In this document: piece after piece, positions 54,997 through 63,372 of the stretch
Layout of the letters: the number at the start of each line of letters is the position of its first letter
Position numbering within the stretch: the first letter of the stretch is position 1
Program-made: the position numbers and the translations under genes
Notes under the pieces: generated by a model
Told to the model about the DNA's origin: nothing
What the model saw: the letters and a program-made list of their open reading frames with translations, nothing else
The model's database searches: none
Assembly (NCBI RefSeq): GCF_002216065.1
Contig: NZ_CP022282.1
Span: 2,604,001 to 2,668,000 of the forward strand
Reading direction: 5' to 3'
Source of the DNA: Chryseobacterium sp. T16E-39
GTDB lineage: Bacteria > Bacteroidota > Bacteroidia > Flavobacteriales > Weeksellaceae
Length of the DNA: 64,000 bases

Positions 54997-55842
54997 TTAT
55001 TTATTATAAACATGTACATCCCGCTGAGGAAAAGGAATTTCAATTCCAGCTGCATCGAGAGCCGATTTACATTCAATAATTAATTCCTCCAGCATTGTCC
55101 AGTAATTTTCATTGGAAGTAGTTACCCTTACCGATAAATTGATTGCACTGTCCCCAAGTTCAGTAACAACTACTTGTGGCGCTGGATTTTCCAGAGCATA
55201 TTGATTATTCTTTATTACTCCGAGCAATATTTCTTTTGCCATTTTTAGATCAGCATCATAAGATACCCCTATATCAAACCACGTTCTTCGCGTTCCCAGC
55301 TGCGTAAAATTGGTAATGCTCTTATTTGAAATTTCGCCATTGGGGATCACGATCAATTGATTTTGAGGAGTTATCAGCCTGGTATGAAAAACATCTATTG
55401 CATTCACTGTGCCGGAGACTCCCGAACTTGCTGAAATATAATCCCCTATCTTAAATGGTTTTAATAATAAGATAAGTATCCCGCCCGCAAAATTGGTTAA
55501 TGACCCTTGTAATGCTAAGCCAACTGCTAATCCGGCAGCACCTATCATGGCTACAAAGGCAGAAGTTTGTACTCCTAGCTGAGTGACCACAACAATAAAG
55601 AGAAGGATATTGAGACCCCAGTTAATGATATTTAATAGAAAAAGCTGTAAAGAAGGCTCCATATTACGCTTTTTAAAACCTTTTTCAACGAGTTTCTTGA
55701 TCATTCTGATCATCCATGATCCGATAATATATATCAGGAATGCCGAAATCACAGCCGTAATAATTTTAGGCGCCCATGCAATCGCTGAAGTCATGAAGTT
55801 ATCCCATTGTTGCTGAACATTGTTCAATTTTAAATCATCCAT
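54997..55842 (-). CDS. Small-conductance mechanosensitive channel (MscS family)
   Basis: 281 residues. Three transmembrane helices in the first ~125 residues, the last being the pore helix (AAGLAVGLALQGSLTNFAGGILILLLKPF), are followed by the beta domain (IGDYISASSGVSGTVNAIDVFHTRL, NGEISNKSITNFT) and an alpha/beta C-terminal domain. It opens under membrane tension to release solutes after osmotic down-shock. Monocistronic and convergent with ligD. Confidence 0.93.
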   Translation of the reverse strand: MDDLKLNNVQQQWDNFMTSAIAWAPKIITAVISAFLIYIIGSWMIRMIKKLVEKGFKKRNMEPSLQLFLLNIINWGLNILLFIVVVTQLGVQTSAFVAMIGAAGLAVGLALQGSLTNFAGGILILLLKPFKIGDYISASSGVSGTVNAIDVFHTRLITPQNQLIVIPNGEISNKSITNFTQLGTRRTWFDIGVSYDADLKMAKEILLGVIKNNQYALENPAPQVVVTELGDSAINLSVRVTTSNENYWTMLEELIIECKSALDAAGIEIPFPQRDVHVYNK

Positions 55843-56203
55843 TTTGTATTTATTTAAGTTTTGATATGTTGCGTGTTTATTTTAATTTGTTCAGTTTTAA
55901 AATGACCTATATCCAAAAAACAATATCCTCTAAGCCTTTGGCTTAAAGTAAAAGTGATATCTAAATTTAATGGAATAGCAAACAGTCTGTTTCAGACTTA
56001 CTCAATGATCATTTTTGAAATTGAATCTTGAAAAAAATAATTTCGAGTTTTAAAAATACTCAAAAAAAAGGTGAATTCCAATTTCTATCAGGCATACAGC
56101 ACCCAACCAAACGATTGCTCAAGAAGGTGTAAATTAAAAAATATACTCATTTATGAGAAATGAGTGAAAACACACTAGGAATCAAAATGTTTAGTGAAAA
56201 ATA
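55843..56203. other. 361-base intergenic region
   Basis: A+T-rich, without a coding frame that resembles a gene. A small inverted repeat TAAGCC/GGCTTA occurs near 55935, with no T-run, so it is not a clear terminator. No promoter box could be assigned with confidence to the MscS gene. Confidence 0.45.
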
Positions 56204-56938
56204 TCAAGGTAATTTCGCCACCAGGTTTTCAGGTAAAATTCTCAAAATATGATAAATTATTTTCCATTTAAAATTGGGAACGATAGTAAATGAATTTCCG
56301 GCATTAACTATAAACTTCGCAACATATTCGGGCTCCATCATTAAAGATTCTGTCAATTCAAGACCCTCATTCATTTTAGTACGGATGTATCCGATGATTA
56401 ATGCATTAACAATAATATTTCTGGAAGATAATTCTTGTCTAAGCCCTGCTAAGTATTGTGTAAATGCCGATTTAGTACTCCCATAAATAAAATTGCTTTT
56501 TCTTCCCCTTACCCCGGAAAGCGAAGAAAGTCCAATAATTCTTTTAAGATTTTTATTGCTCTTATCCATTGCAATGATATTGAGAATAGAAACACCTCCC
56601 ATATAATTTACCTGCATCATTTGATGGGTACCTTTAAAATCAATCAAAGCCTCTTGATTGTTCACTAAAAACCCGGCAGCATACACGACAATATTAGGTT
56701 TTACAGGGAGATCAAAATAAAACTTCTGATGAGAATCGAAATCAATGGCATCAAAATACAGGACTTCTACCCTTGAAGAATCCAGTTGGTTTTCACTCAC
56801 AAAGTTTTTCAGATCATGTATATTTCTGGAAGCCGCAAGCACAGAAAATCCCTTTTTGAGATACTGTTTAATACACTGTTTTGCAACATCAGAATTAGCG
56901 CCTAAAATAAGAACAGTCTTATCTGTATTTTGATTCAT
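56204..56938 (-). CDS. SDR-family NAD(P)-dependent oxidoreductase
   Basis: 244 residues, a Rossmann fold. The cofactor loop reads LILGANSDVAKQC, a variant glycine motif seen in the branch that includes the decaprenylphosphoryl ribose epimerase subunit DprE2. The catalytic set is Ser in GLSSLSG and YGSTKSAF (YxxxK). The end is hydrophobic (WKIIYHILRILPENLVAKL), possibly for membrane contact. The substrate is unknown; no partner oxidase gene is adjacent. It is followed on the same strand, past a terminator, by yajC upstream. Confidence 0.85.
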   Translation of the reverse strand: MNQNTDKTVLILGANSDVAKQCIKQYLKKGFSVLAASRNIHDLKNFVSENQLDSSRVEVLYFDAIDFDSHQKFYFDLPVKPNIVVYAAGFLVNNQEALIDFKGTHQMMQVNYMGGVSILNIIAMDKSNKNLKRIIGLSSLSGVRGRKSNFIYGSTKSAFTQYLAGLRQELSSRNIIVNALIIGYIRTKMNEGLELTESLMMEPEYVAKFIVNAGNSFTIVPNFKWKIIYHILRILPENLVAKLP

Positions 56939-57007
56939 TGAACAAAGATAACGTAAACCTTAAAATATCAAAGATGATTAACCTAACAACATTTTTTGAT
57001 ATATCTT

Positions 57008-57047
57008 ATAAAAAATCGGCGCGGTGAACAAAGTTCACCGCGCCGAT
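57008..57047 (-). terminator. Strong terminator after yajC
   Basis: A perfect 15-bp stem (57015-57029 with 57033-57047) of high G+C content (ATCGGCGCGGTGAAC) has a three-base loop and is followed on the minus strand by T6. It is the most stable hairpin seen in the window. Confidence 0.93.
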
Positions 57048-57068
57048 TGTATTTTAAAAACTAAAAAA

Positions 57069-57443
57069 TTATTTCTTTTCAGTTTCAACTTCTTTTTTCT
57101 CAGCAGTCTTTTCAGCTGCTTTTGTTGCTTTCTCTCCAAAACGGTTGTCAGTAAATTCTCTTGATACCGCAGCCTTTTCGAATTTTAATTTTCCAGATAA
57201 AGTTTCAATTACGAAACCATCATCCTGGATTTGAGCAATTCTACCGTGAAGACCAGAAGTCAATACGACTCTGCTCCCCACTTTCAGATTTTCCTGAAAA
57301 GTTTTCTCCTGCTTTTGTTTTCTCATTTGTGGTCTTATCATTAAAAAATAAAACCCTACAAACATCACCCCCATCATGATCAGCATCATAGAAGAAGATC
57401 CTCCAGCCGGCTGTGCCTGTAAAAATATAGTTAGCGTATTCAT
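57069..57443 (-). CDS. yajC: Sec translocon auxiliary protein YajC
   Basis: 124 residues. One N-terminal transmembrane helix (MMLIMMGVMFVGFYFLMIRPQ) with the family's RPQMRKQKQ just after it, then a small beta domain (VGSRVVLTSGLHGRIAQI) and a long Lys/Glu-rich tail. It associates with SecDF at the inner membrane. It is the last gene of nusB-DUF1573-yajC, with gaps of one and five bases. Confidence 0.94.
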   Translation of the reverse strand: MNTLTIFLQAQPAGGSSSMMLIMMGVMFVGFYFLMIRPQMRKQKQEKTFQENLKVGSRVVLTSGLHGRIAQIQDDGFVIETLSGKLKFEKAAVSREFTDNRFGEKATKAAEKTAEKKEVETEKK

Positions 57444-57448
57444 TTTAA

Positions 57449-57955
57449 TTAAGGTTGAATATTAGCAGTAAATGTTAATTTAATAGGAGCTTTTTCTACG
57501 TTAGCATATACATCTGCATATTTTTGAACGTTTCCATCAAAATTTGAAGAATCGAAATGCAATGTAATATTTCCTTTTTTACCAGGTAAAATTGGTTCTT
57601 TTGTAAAATCAGGAGCAGTACATCCACATCCAGGCTTAACTTCAGAAATTACTAATGGATTTTTTCCTGTATTGGTAACTTCATATACATGCTGTACTTT
57701 ATCTCCTTTTTTGATATTTCCAAAATCGAAGTTGCTTTCTGATAAAGCAATTGAAGTTGACGGCTGGCTAGACACAGCTGGAGTAGCTGTTTCTGTAGCT
57801 ACAGGAGCACCTGTAGAATCTGTAGGAGTTGCAGCTACAGCAGTAGAATCTGCTGTTACAGAGGCAGCACCTTGAGCTTCTTTATTTTCTTTTTTACAAG
57901 AAACTAAACCAAAGCCTATAATAGACAAAGCGATAATTGATAACGTCTTTTTCAT
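57449..57955 (-). CDS. DUF1573 lipoprotein
   Basis: 168 residues. The lipoprotein signal ends at lipobox GLVSCKKE. A low-complexity Thr/Ala/Ser-rich stretch (about 25-70) acts as a tether. The C-terminal DUF1573 domain (ESNFDFGNIKKGDKVQHVYEV, KPGCGCTAPDF) has an Ig-like fold related to ASPM/SPD-2/hydin domains. Function unknown. Fixed between nusB and yajC in an operon common in flavobacteria. Confidence 0.88.
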   Translation of the reverse strand: MKKTLSIIALSIIGFGLVSCKKENKEAQGAASVTADSTAVAATPTDSTGAPVATETATPAVSSQPSTSIALSESNFDFGNIKKGDKVQHVYEVTNTGKNPLVISEVKPGCGCTAPDFTKEPILPGKKGNITLHFDSSNFDGNVQKYADVYANVEKAPIKLTFTANIQP

Positions 57956-57956
57956 G

Positions 57957-58862
57957 TTAAATTCTATTTTGATCTTTACAATATTTATCTAAAATTCCGT
58001 TGATGAAGATATTGGATCTATCCGTAGCAAATACTTTAGCAATTTCAATATATTCATTAATAATAACTCTTGAAGGGGTAACAGGAAAATGATCAAGCTC
58101 TGAAATAGCAACAGATAAAATTACTTTATCCATTAAAGAAACTCTTTCCAAATCCCAGTTTTCTAATCTCTCACCCAGTTTCGTTTCATTCTTTTCCCAA
58201 TTGTTCAGAGTGTCTCTAAGCAGTTTACCGGCAAAAGCCTTGTCATCTTCATCTTTGATCATTTTGATCAGTGTTCTGCTTTCTTCATCCTCTTTCAGGA
58301 AACCGATTGTCTTCTGAACCATGGAATTGGAAATATGAATATCATCAGACCAGGTCAATTCTTTATCTCCCAGATAGTCATGAAAATCTTCATTCTCGGC
58401 GATGTATCGTAAAAATAACTTACCGATAAATTTCTGATCTTCTTCGAAAGAATATTCTTCTACCTTCATGAAGTCCTGATAACGTTTTCCAGCAGTAATC
58501 CTTTGGAAAGTCTTTACCAGTAAATCATCATGCAAATCCCATTTCAATTCTTTGTGCTGTCCGGTAAAGAAAAGTCTCTCCGGATTTTCTTCTAACTTGA
58601 TTAACACTTGATTGTTAATAAATTTCTGATTAGGATTAATATCAGAATCGGTCTTCAAATATTTTTTCTTCCCAATCTCCATTTGATTTTCTGCCAGATC
58701 TTTAAGACCTACTAAGAAATTCAGCTGGTAAATATAGAGATGATAGATTTTCTCTATACCCGAAAACATGTTTTTCTCTAAAACATCAAATTTAATCGGA
58801 TTTTGGTAGTATGAATATACATTTTCCACCACTTTTTCACGGATTTGTCTTCTTCCTAACAT
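57957..58862 (-). CDS. nusB: Transcription antitermination factor NusB
   Basis: 301 residues, roughly twice the length of the proteobacterial protein, as is usual in Bacteroidota. It opens with LGRRQIREKVVENVYSYYQNP and carries an additional helical region before the canonical C-terminal NusB core (VSLMDKVILSVAISELDHFPVTPSRVIINEYIEIAKVFATDRSNIFINGILDKY). It binds boxA RNA with NusE for rRNA transcription. TATCTTTG at 58884-58891 (minus strand) is its likely -7 box. Confidence 0.93.
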   Translation of the reverse strand: MLGRRQIREKVVENVYSYYQNPIKFDVLEKNMFSGIEKIYHLYIYQLNFLVGLKDLAENQMEIGKKKYLKTDSDINPNQKFINNQVLIKLEENPERLFFTGQHKELKWDLHDDLLVKTFQRITAGKRYQDFMKVEEYSFEEDQKFIGKLFLRYIAENEDFHDYLGDKELTWSDDIHISNSMVQKTIGFLKEDEESRTLIKMIKDEDDKAFAGKLLRDTLNNWEKNETKLGERLENWDLERVSLMDKVILSVAISELDHFPVTPSRVIINEYIEIAKVFATDRSNIFINGILDKYCKDQNRI

Positions 58863-58883
58863 TCAAAGAGCTTTTTATGGGTG

Positions 58884-58943
58884 CAAAGATACAAAATTTA
58901 AAATTTATGAAATTCGTAGTGTAAAGGTATTTTTGTAATTTTG
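58884..58943. promoter_or_regulatory. Divergent -7 boxes of nusB and the ABC exporter
   Basis: TATCTTTG followed by C on the minus strand (58884-58891) fits nusB. TAATTTTG followed by C on the plus strand (58936-58943) fits the ABC transporter gene, leaving a leader of only a few bases before its ATG. Confidence 0.6.
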
Positions 58944-58952
58944 CAAAACTAT

Positions 58953-60614
58953 ATGAAAGCTTTAAAAACCCTGAACCCCTACTTTTGGAAACACAAAATA
59001 TTGTTGTTTTGGGGGCTGTTATTTATCATTGCAAGTAATTTTTTCAATACTTATAAAGTTCAGTTTGTAGGAAAATCGGTAGATGAACTTACAAAAGGCG
59101 GACAGATGGGATTTAACAGGCAGGTATTAATTTACGTTGCAATTATTGTCGGATGTTCATTGCTAACAGGATTCTTTACTTTTATGATGAGACAAACTAT
59201 TATTGTAGCCTCCAGAAGAATTGAATATGAACTTAAAAATAAGATCTACAGACATTATCAGGAACTCTCCTTAACGGATTATAAGCAAACTACGATCGGG
59301 GACCTTATGAATCGTTTGAGCGAGGATATTGTAGCAGTAAGAATGTATTTAGGTCCTGGAGTGATGTATGTAGTCAACTTAGTTATTCTTCTTCTTATTA
59401 CCAGTATATACATGATAAAAACGGATGTATCAATGACCCTCTGGACATTGTTGCCACTTCCAATTTTATCATATCTTATTTTTAAAGTAAGCTCTATTAT
59501 CAACAAAAAGTCTAAGATCATGCAGAAAAGCCAATCTGGTATCTCGACTTTTGTTCAGGATAGTTTTTCAGGAATCAGGGTTGTAAAATTCTTTGCAAGA
59601 GAAAACTACATCAAAAAGAATTATGGAGTAAAAGTTACAGACTATCAGGACAAAGCTTTAGATCTGGCAAAAACTGAAGCCTACTTCTTTACTATCATTT
59701 TATTTGTGATTGGATTACTGAATGTAGCCATTATCGTAATTGGAGGACAAAAATATATTGCCCGGGAATTAAGCATTGGGAAAATTGCTGATTTTTTCAT
59801 GTATATCAATACCCTGATATTTCCATTTTCAATGGTAGGATGGGTAACCTCTGTCAATCAAAGAGCTGAAGCTTCCATGCAGAGGATTAATGAATTTCTC
59901 GATAAAAAATCGGAGATTATTAATAAAAATTTCGACAACTATTCTATTAAAGGGGATATCGAATTTAGAAATGTTTCCTATGTATACCCAAACACGGGGA
60001 TTAAGGCATTGGAAAACCTAAGCTTTACCATCAATGCAGGGCAGTCACTGGCTATTATGGGGAAAACAGGAAGTGGAAAATCTACTATTGCTCTTCTTCT
60101 TTGCCGTTTAATTGATCCCACAGAAGGAGAAATTTTAATTGACGGAAAAAATCTTAAAGATCACAATCTGGAAGTTTATAGAAATTTTATCGGTTATATT
60201 CCACAGGAAAGCTACCTGTTTTCTGATTCGATAGAAAATAATATTGGTTTCGCGATAGATAATCCTTCCCACGAAAAAGTGATCGAATATTCAAAAATTG
60301 CTGATGTCCATAAGAACATCATAGACTTTAAAGAGCAATATAAAACGACCGTTGGGGAGCGTGGAGTGATGCTTTCGGGAGGTCAGAAACAAAGAATTTG
60401 TATCGCCAGAGCCCTAATTAAGGATCCAAATATCATCATTTTTGATGATTCTCTGTCTGCTCTCGATACTGAAACTGAACAAAACATCCTGGAAAATATT
60501 GATACTAAAATCAATAATGCAACCTCTATAATCATCACACACAGAGAGTCTAGCGCACAAAAAGCTGATAAAATCCTTAATCTTACTGAAATTACCAATT
60601 CTGTAACTGCTTAG
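58953..60614 (+). CDS. ABC exporter half-transporter (permease fused to ATPase)
   Basis: 553 residues from MKALKTLNPYFW; an in-frame TTG 12 bases earlier lies within the -7 box. Six transmembrane helices (about 15-290) precede the ATPase domain, with Walker A GKTGSGKST, signature LSGGQKQR and Walker B IIIFDDSLSALD. The residue after Walker B is Asp instead of the catalytic Glu, as in the degenerate half of heterodimeric exporters such as YheI/BmrC. The same-length partner is not adjacent. Substrate unknown (drug or lipid-type export is typical). Confidence 0.9.
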   Translation: MKALKTLNPYFWKHKILLFWGLLFIIASNFFNTYKVQFVGKSVDELTKGGQMGFNRQVLIYVAIIVGCSLLTGFFTFMMRQTIIVASRRIEYELKNKIYRHYQELSLTDYKQTTIGDLMNRLSEDIVAVRMYLGPGVMYVVNLVILLLITSIYMIKTDVSMTLWTLLPLPILSYLIFKVSSIINKKSKIMQKSQSGISTFVQDSFSGIRVVKFFARENYIKKNYGVKVTDYQDKALDLAKTEAYFFTIILFVIGLLNVAIIVIGGQKYIARELSIGKIADFFMYINTLIFPFSMVGWVTSVNQRAEASMQRINEFLDKKSEIINKNFDNYSIKGDIEFRNVSYVYPNTGIKALENLSFTINAGQSLAIMGKTGSGKSTIALLLCRLIDPTEGEILIDGKNLKDHNLEVYRNFIGYIPQESYLFSDSIENNIGFAIDNPSHEKVIEYSKIADVHKNIIDFKEQYKTTVGERGVMLSGGQKQRICIARALIKDPNIIIFDDSLSALDTETEQNILENIDTKINNATSIIITHRESSAQKADKILNLTEITNSVTA

Positions 60615-60654
60615 CCGATTCATTCAAAATTGTTAAATAAATCATAAAAAAAAT

Positions 60655-60684
60655 TTTGTGATTAAAAGAAATCTTTTATATTTG
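60655..60684 (+). promoter_or_regulatory. Promoter of the DUF3276 gene
   Basis: TTTG (60655-60658), 18 bases, TATATTTG (60677-60684): a near-consensus Bacteroidota promoter, 29 bases before the ATG. Confidence 0.78.
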
Positions 60685-60713
60685 TTCTTAACAAGATTAA
60701 AAAATATCTAACA

Positions 60714-61049
60714 ATGAGTGAATACAAGGAACGCCATGAAAATGAAATTTTCACGAAGGTGTTAAAAGCAGGAAGAAGAACATATTTCTTTGATGTGCGT
60801 GAGACGAAAGCAGGGGATTATTATCTTACAATTACCGAAAGTAAAAAGAACTTCGGAGAAAATGGAGAGGCTACATTTGAAAAACACAAAATTTACCTTT
60901 ACAAAGAAGATTTTAAAAGTTTCCAGGAAATGTTCAATGAGTCAACAGATTTCATCATTAATGAAAAGGGTGAGGATGTAATTTCAGAAAAACATGACAA
61001 AGACTTCAAAAGCAAATCTTATACTATAGATTCTGACGACGAAGTTTAA
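60714..61049 (+). CDS. DUF3276/PUR-type nucleic-acid-binding protein
   Basis: 111 residues. The stretch EIFTKVLKAGRRTYFFDVRETKAGDYYLTITESKK is typical of the PUR family of bacterial single-stranded nucleic-acid-binding proteins found in Bacteroidota and spirochaetes. A second half (HKIYLYKEDFKSFQEMFNESTDFI) completes one PUR repeat, so the protein should dimerise. The acidic tail (DSDDEV) is typical of small RNA/DNA binders. A strong promoter and terminator make it a well-expressed lone gene. Confidence 0.88.
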   Translation: MSEYKERHENEIFTKVLKAGRRTYFFDVRETKAGDYYLTITESKKNFGENGEATFEKHKIYLYKEDFKSFQEMFNESTDFIINEKGEDVISEKHDKDFKSKSYTIDSDDEV

Positions 61050-61067
61050 AAAAAGAATATCTAAAAA

Positions 61068-61098
61068 CACAAGCATCTGAAAAAAAGATGCTTTTTTT
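61068..61098 (+). terminator. Terminator after the DUF3276 gene
   Basis: AAGCATCT (61071-61078) pairs with AGATGCTT (61086-61093) and a T-run follows. Confidence 0.88.
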
Positions 61099-61126
61099 AT
61101 GTTTTAAATTATAAAGATTCACTTAT

Positions 61127-61170
61127 AAAATGAAAAGGTACACTATTCAAGGTGTACCTTTCATTTTTAT
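61127..61170 (-). terminator. Terminator after the T9SS PKD protein gene
   Basis: A long stem AAAATGAAAAGGTACAC with its complement (one-base bulge) surrounds an eight-base loop, with T-runs on both strands. It lies about 80 bases past the stop of the minus-strand gene at 61251. Confidence 0.75.
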
Positions 61171-61250
61171 AAAAGTATAATTTTGGATAAGTATCAATCC
61201 AATATTACGATATTATTCAAATGAAATAAAACACTAAAATCGCTTTGAAA

Positions 61251-62960
61251 TTACTGTTTTATAATCTTTTTTCTTATTGTAAATTCTTTACTTCTTAATT
61301 GAATAAAATACACTCCCGGGGTCAATTCTCTTAATTGTATGACACTTTGCTTCTTGTTAGAAATATCAATAGTTTTTAATTTATCACCTACAGCGGTATA
61401 TAATTCAAGCATTAAATCTTTTGTTGGCGCTATATTAATTGTGATCTCATTAGTAAATGGATTGGGTGAAATGTCAAAATTAACAACATTGCCAGTTTCA
61501 TTAACTCCCAGTTTTGGCTCAACATACACCGTTTTACAAATTTTATCAACATCACATGACGTACCGCTTATTGATAAGCTCACATTGTAATACCCTGTAT
61601 TAGCATATGTATGTACCGGATTTTGTAATGTACTCGTCCCTCCATCCCCAAAGTTCCAATAGTAACCGGTTGCATCTACTGAATTATCCGTAAACTGAAC
61701 TGAACTATTTGTTGTAGCCTGTAAAAATGCGAAATTTGCGGATAATGACTTAGGATTGATGTAATCTTCAAAAAAATTAGGCAGGCCTCCCCAATCATTT
61801 TCAGTTCCAGGTGCAAGATTAAATGATGATTCATTATAATTACACGCAGCTCCTAAGGCATTGGGGTTATTAATTGTCCCCAAATAGCCCTTCCACCTCT
61901 GAGCCACATATATTTTTCCGTCGGGTGCATTGACTAATGAAACCGGTATATTTTCCGGAACCTGAGCAAAAGGAAACGGAGATAAAAGTGTTTTTGAAGC
62001 CACAATATCCGTTGTTGTCCCCGCATTTAAATTAAATTGATAAAGATTTGGTCCATAAAACCCACTGCTTAAATACAGCTTAGAATTATCCGGTGAAAAA
62101 GTTGCTCCATAAAATGGAATTGTCCAAGAAGTATATGGCCCCCACCAATGTTGAGTATCTGCAGGAAATACAAAATTTGAAGAGACATTCCCAGTAAGTT
62201 TATCAAAATTAAAGAGCTCAGGAAGTGTAGTTACTGCCCAGGAATATGCGCCGTCCGGATTTACATTAATTAACATTTGTCCATTCGGAGAGGCTTTTAA
62301 ATAGCCACGAGCATTTATATAATTAGGATTCAATGAATCATGAATTTGTCCTGTTGATGAAATGACAGGGGTTGTATTAATTCCTGAACCTGTTATCAGA
62401 TAAGAATAGAATTCATTTGTTGTGTATTTATGGGAGATAATCCAAATATCACAACCATTGGAATGTTTAGCTGCGGTTATTTTTTCTTCGGCCAATCCAA
62501 GCAGCGGCTGATTTTTTAGAACTACCTGTCCTAATCCATTATTCATACTCGTATCTACAACAGAATATCTTAAACCATCTACCAGGTTATCTTCAGTACA
62601 GTCTGTCGTAAATACATAAAAAATAGAATTACTTGCAGGCTGACGTACAATCAGAGCGGATTGGGAACTTGAAGATTTACTAAAGGCACTGCATTTTCCA
62701 CCAATTCCACTCCCATTCACCATAATCTGATGATTGGCATTCCAAATTATATCGCCGTCTGTGTAAAACAATAATCCACATCCATCAGAAATTGATGCTA
62801 CTCCTTCAGAAGCTAAAAGATTTCCGGTAGCTGCATGAGCTCCTAAATTATCAAAATATATTCCCGCCTGATTTCCAAAATACCAGAAATTATTCGTATT
62901 CTGACTATATACAGAGGCCTTTAGCAGTAAAATAAAAATAATTAGTAGTTTTAGTCTCAT
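61251..62960 (-). CDS. T9SS-exported protein with PKD domain
   Basis: 569 residues. A signal peptide (about 1-19, ending VYSQ) is followed by a ~370-residue region with blade-like repeats (NNFWYFGNQAGIYFD, KIYVAQRWKGYLG) that resembles the PKD-associated beta-propeller proteins of Bacteroidota. A PKD domain comes next (SVDATGYYWNFGDGGTSTLQNP), then a type A sorting domain (FDISPNPFTNEITINI to the end) for export by the type IX system. Surface adhesion or binding is the usual guess for this arrangement, but no substrate is evident. It has its own 5' region with a small palindrome. Confidence 0.88.
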   Translation of the reverse strand: MRLKLLIIFILLLKASVYSQNTNNFWYFGNQAGIYFDNLGAHAATGNLLASEGVASISDGCGLLFYTDGDIIWNANHQIMVNGSGIGGKCSAFSKSSSSQSALIVRQPASNSIFYVFTTDCTEDNLVDGLRYSVVDTSMNNGLGQVVLKNQPLLGLAEEKITAAKHSNGCDIWIISHKYTTNEFYSYLITGSGINTTPVISSTGQIHDSLNPNYINARGYLKASPNGQMLINVNPDGAYSWAVTTLPELFNFDKLTGNVSSNFVFPADTQHWWGPYTSWTIPFYGATFSPDNSKLYLSSGFYGPNLYQFNLNAGTTTDIVASKTLLSPFPFAQVPENIPVSLVNAPDGKIYVAQRWKGYLGTINNPNALGAACNYNESSFNLAPGTENDWGGLPNFFEDYINPKSLSANFAFLQATTNSSVQFTDNSVDATGYYWNFGDGGTSTLQNPVHTYANTGYYNVSLSISGTSCDVDKICKTVYVEPKLGVNETGNVVNFDISPNPFTNEITINIAPTKDLMLELYTAVGDKLKTIDISNKKQSVIQLRELTPGVYFIQLRSKEFTIRKKIIKQ

Positions 62961-63229
62961 AGTTTAGTTCTTAATAGCGCGCTAAGTGCTCAGCACTTCA
63001 AAAATAATCTAAAATATGTAATAAAACATTCAAAAAAATAATCTATTCATGATTATATTCTGTCATTTTAATAAAAAATTAACAAAAACTATAAATTATT
63101 AGGTAAAAAAATAAGTTATCCAGCCTCTAACCCCCAAGTTGATATGCTGGCTTGACATTCTGCCAGAAAATTTTCAAGAATGTTTAAAAATTTAAACGAG
63201 AAACAGGATCTCGTAGGAGTATAAAATAA
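62961..63229. other. Intergenic region upstream of the PKD protein gene
   Basis: No gene seen. AAGTGCTCAGCACTT at 62984-62998 is a 6-bp-arm palindrome 24 bases before the start codon (minus strand), and could be an operator or a leader hairpin. A second inverted repeat, CTGGC/GCCAG, spans about 63140-63161. The rest is A+T-rich. Confidence 0.5.
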
Positions 63230-63258
63230 AAAAGTACACTTTTAAAAAGTGTACTTTC
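63229..63258 (-). terminator. Terminator after tRNA-His
   Basis: AAAGTACACTT and its complement AAGTGTACTTT form a hairpin, followed on the minus strand by TTTTTATTTT. It starts a few bases past the tRNA 3' end. Confidence 0.85.
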
Positions 63259-63262
63259 TTTG

Positions 63263-63337
<75 letters not shown>

Positions 63338-63372
63338 GTTTTGTGGTTGCAAATATAGGAAAGAATTTTTAA

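Noticed and set aside
55920..55950. TAAGCC/GGCTTA inverted repeat as a terminator
   Set aside because: Short stem, no T-run, and placed on the promoter side of the MscS gene.
54997..60614. Possible defence or anti-phage cluster around ku-ligD, MscS, SDR and ABC genes
   Set aside because: The genes are on different strands with separate terminators and no nuclease, toxin or sensor partner; they look like unrelated neighbours.
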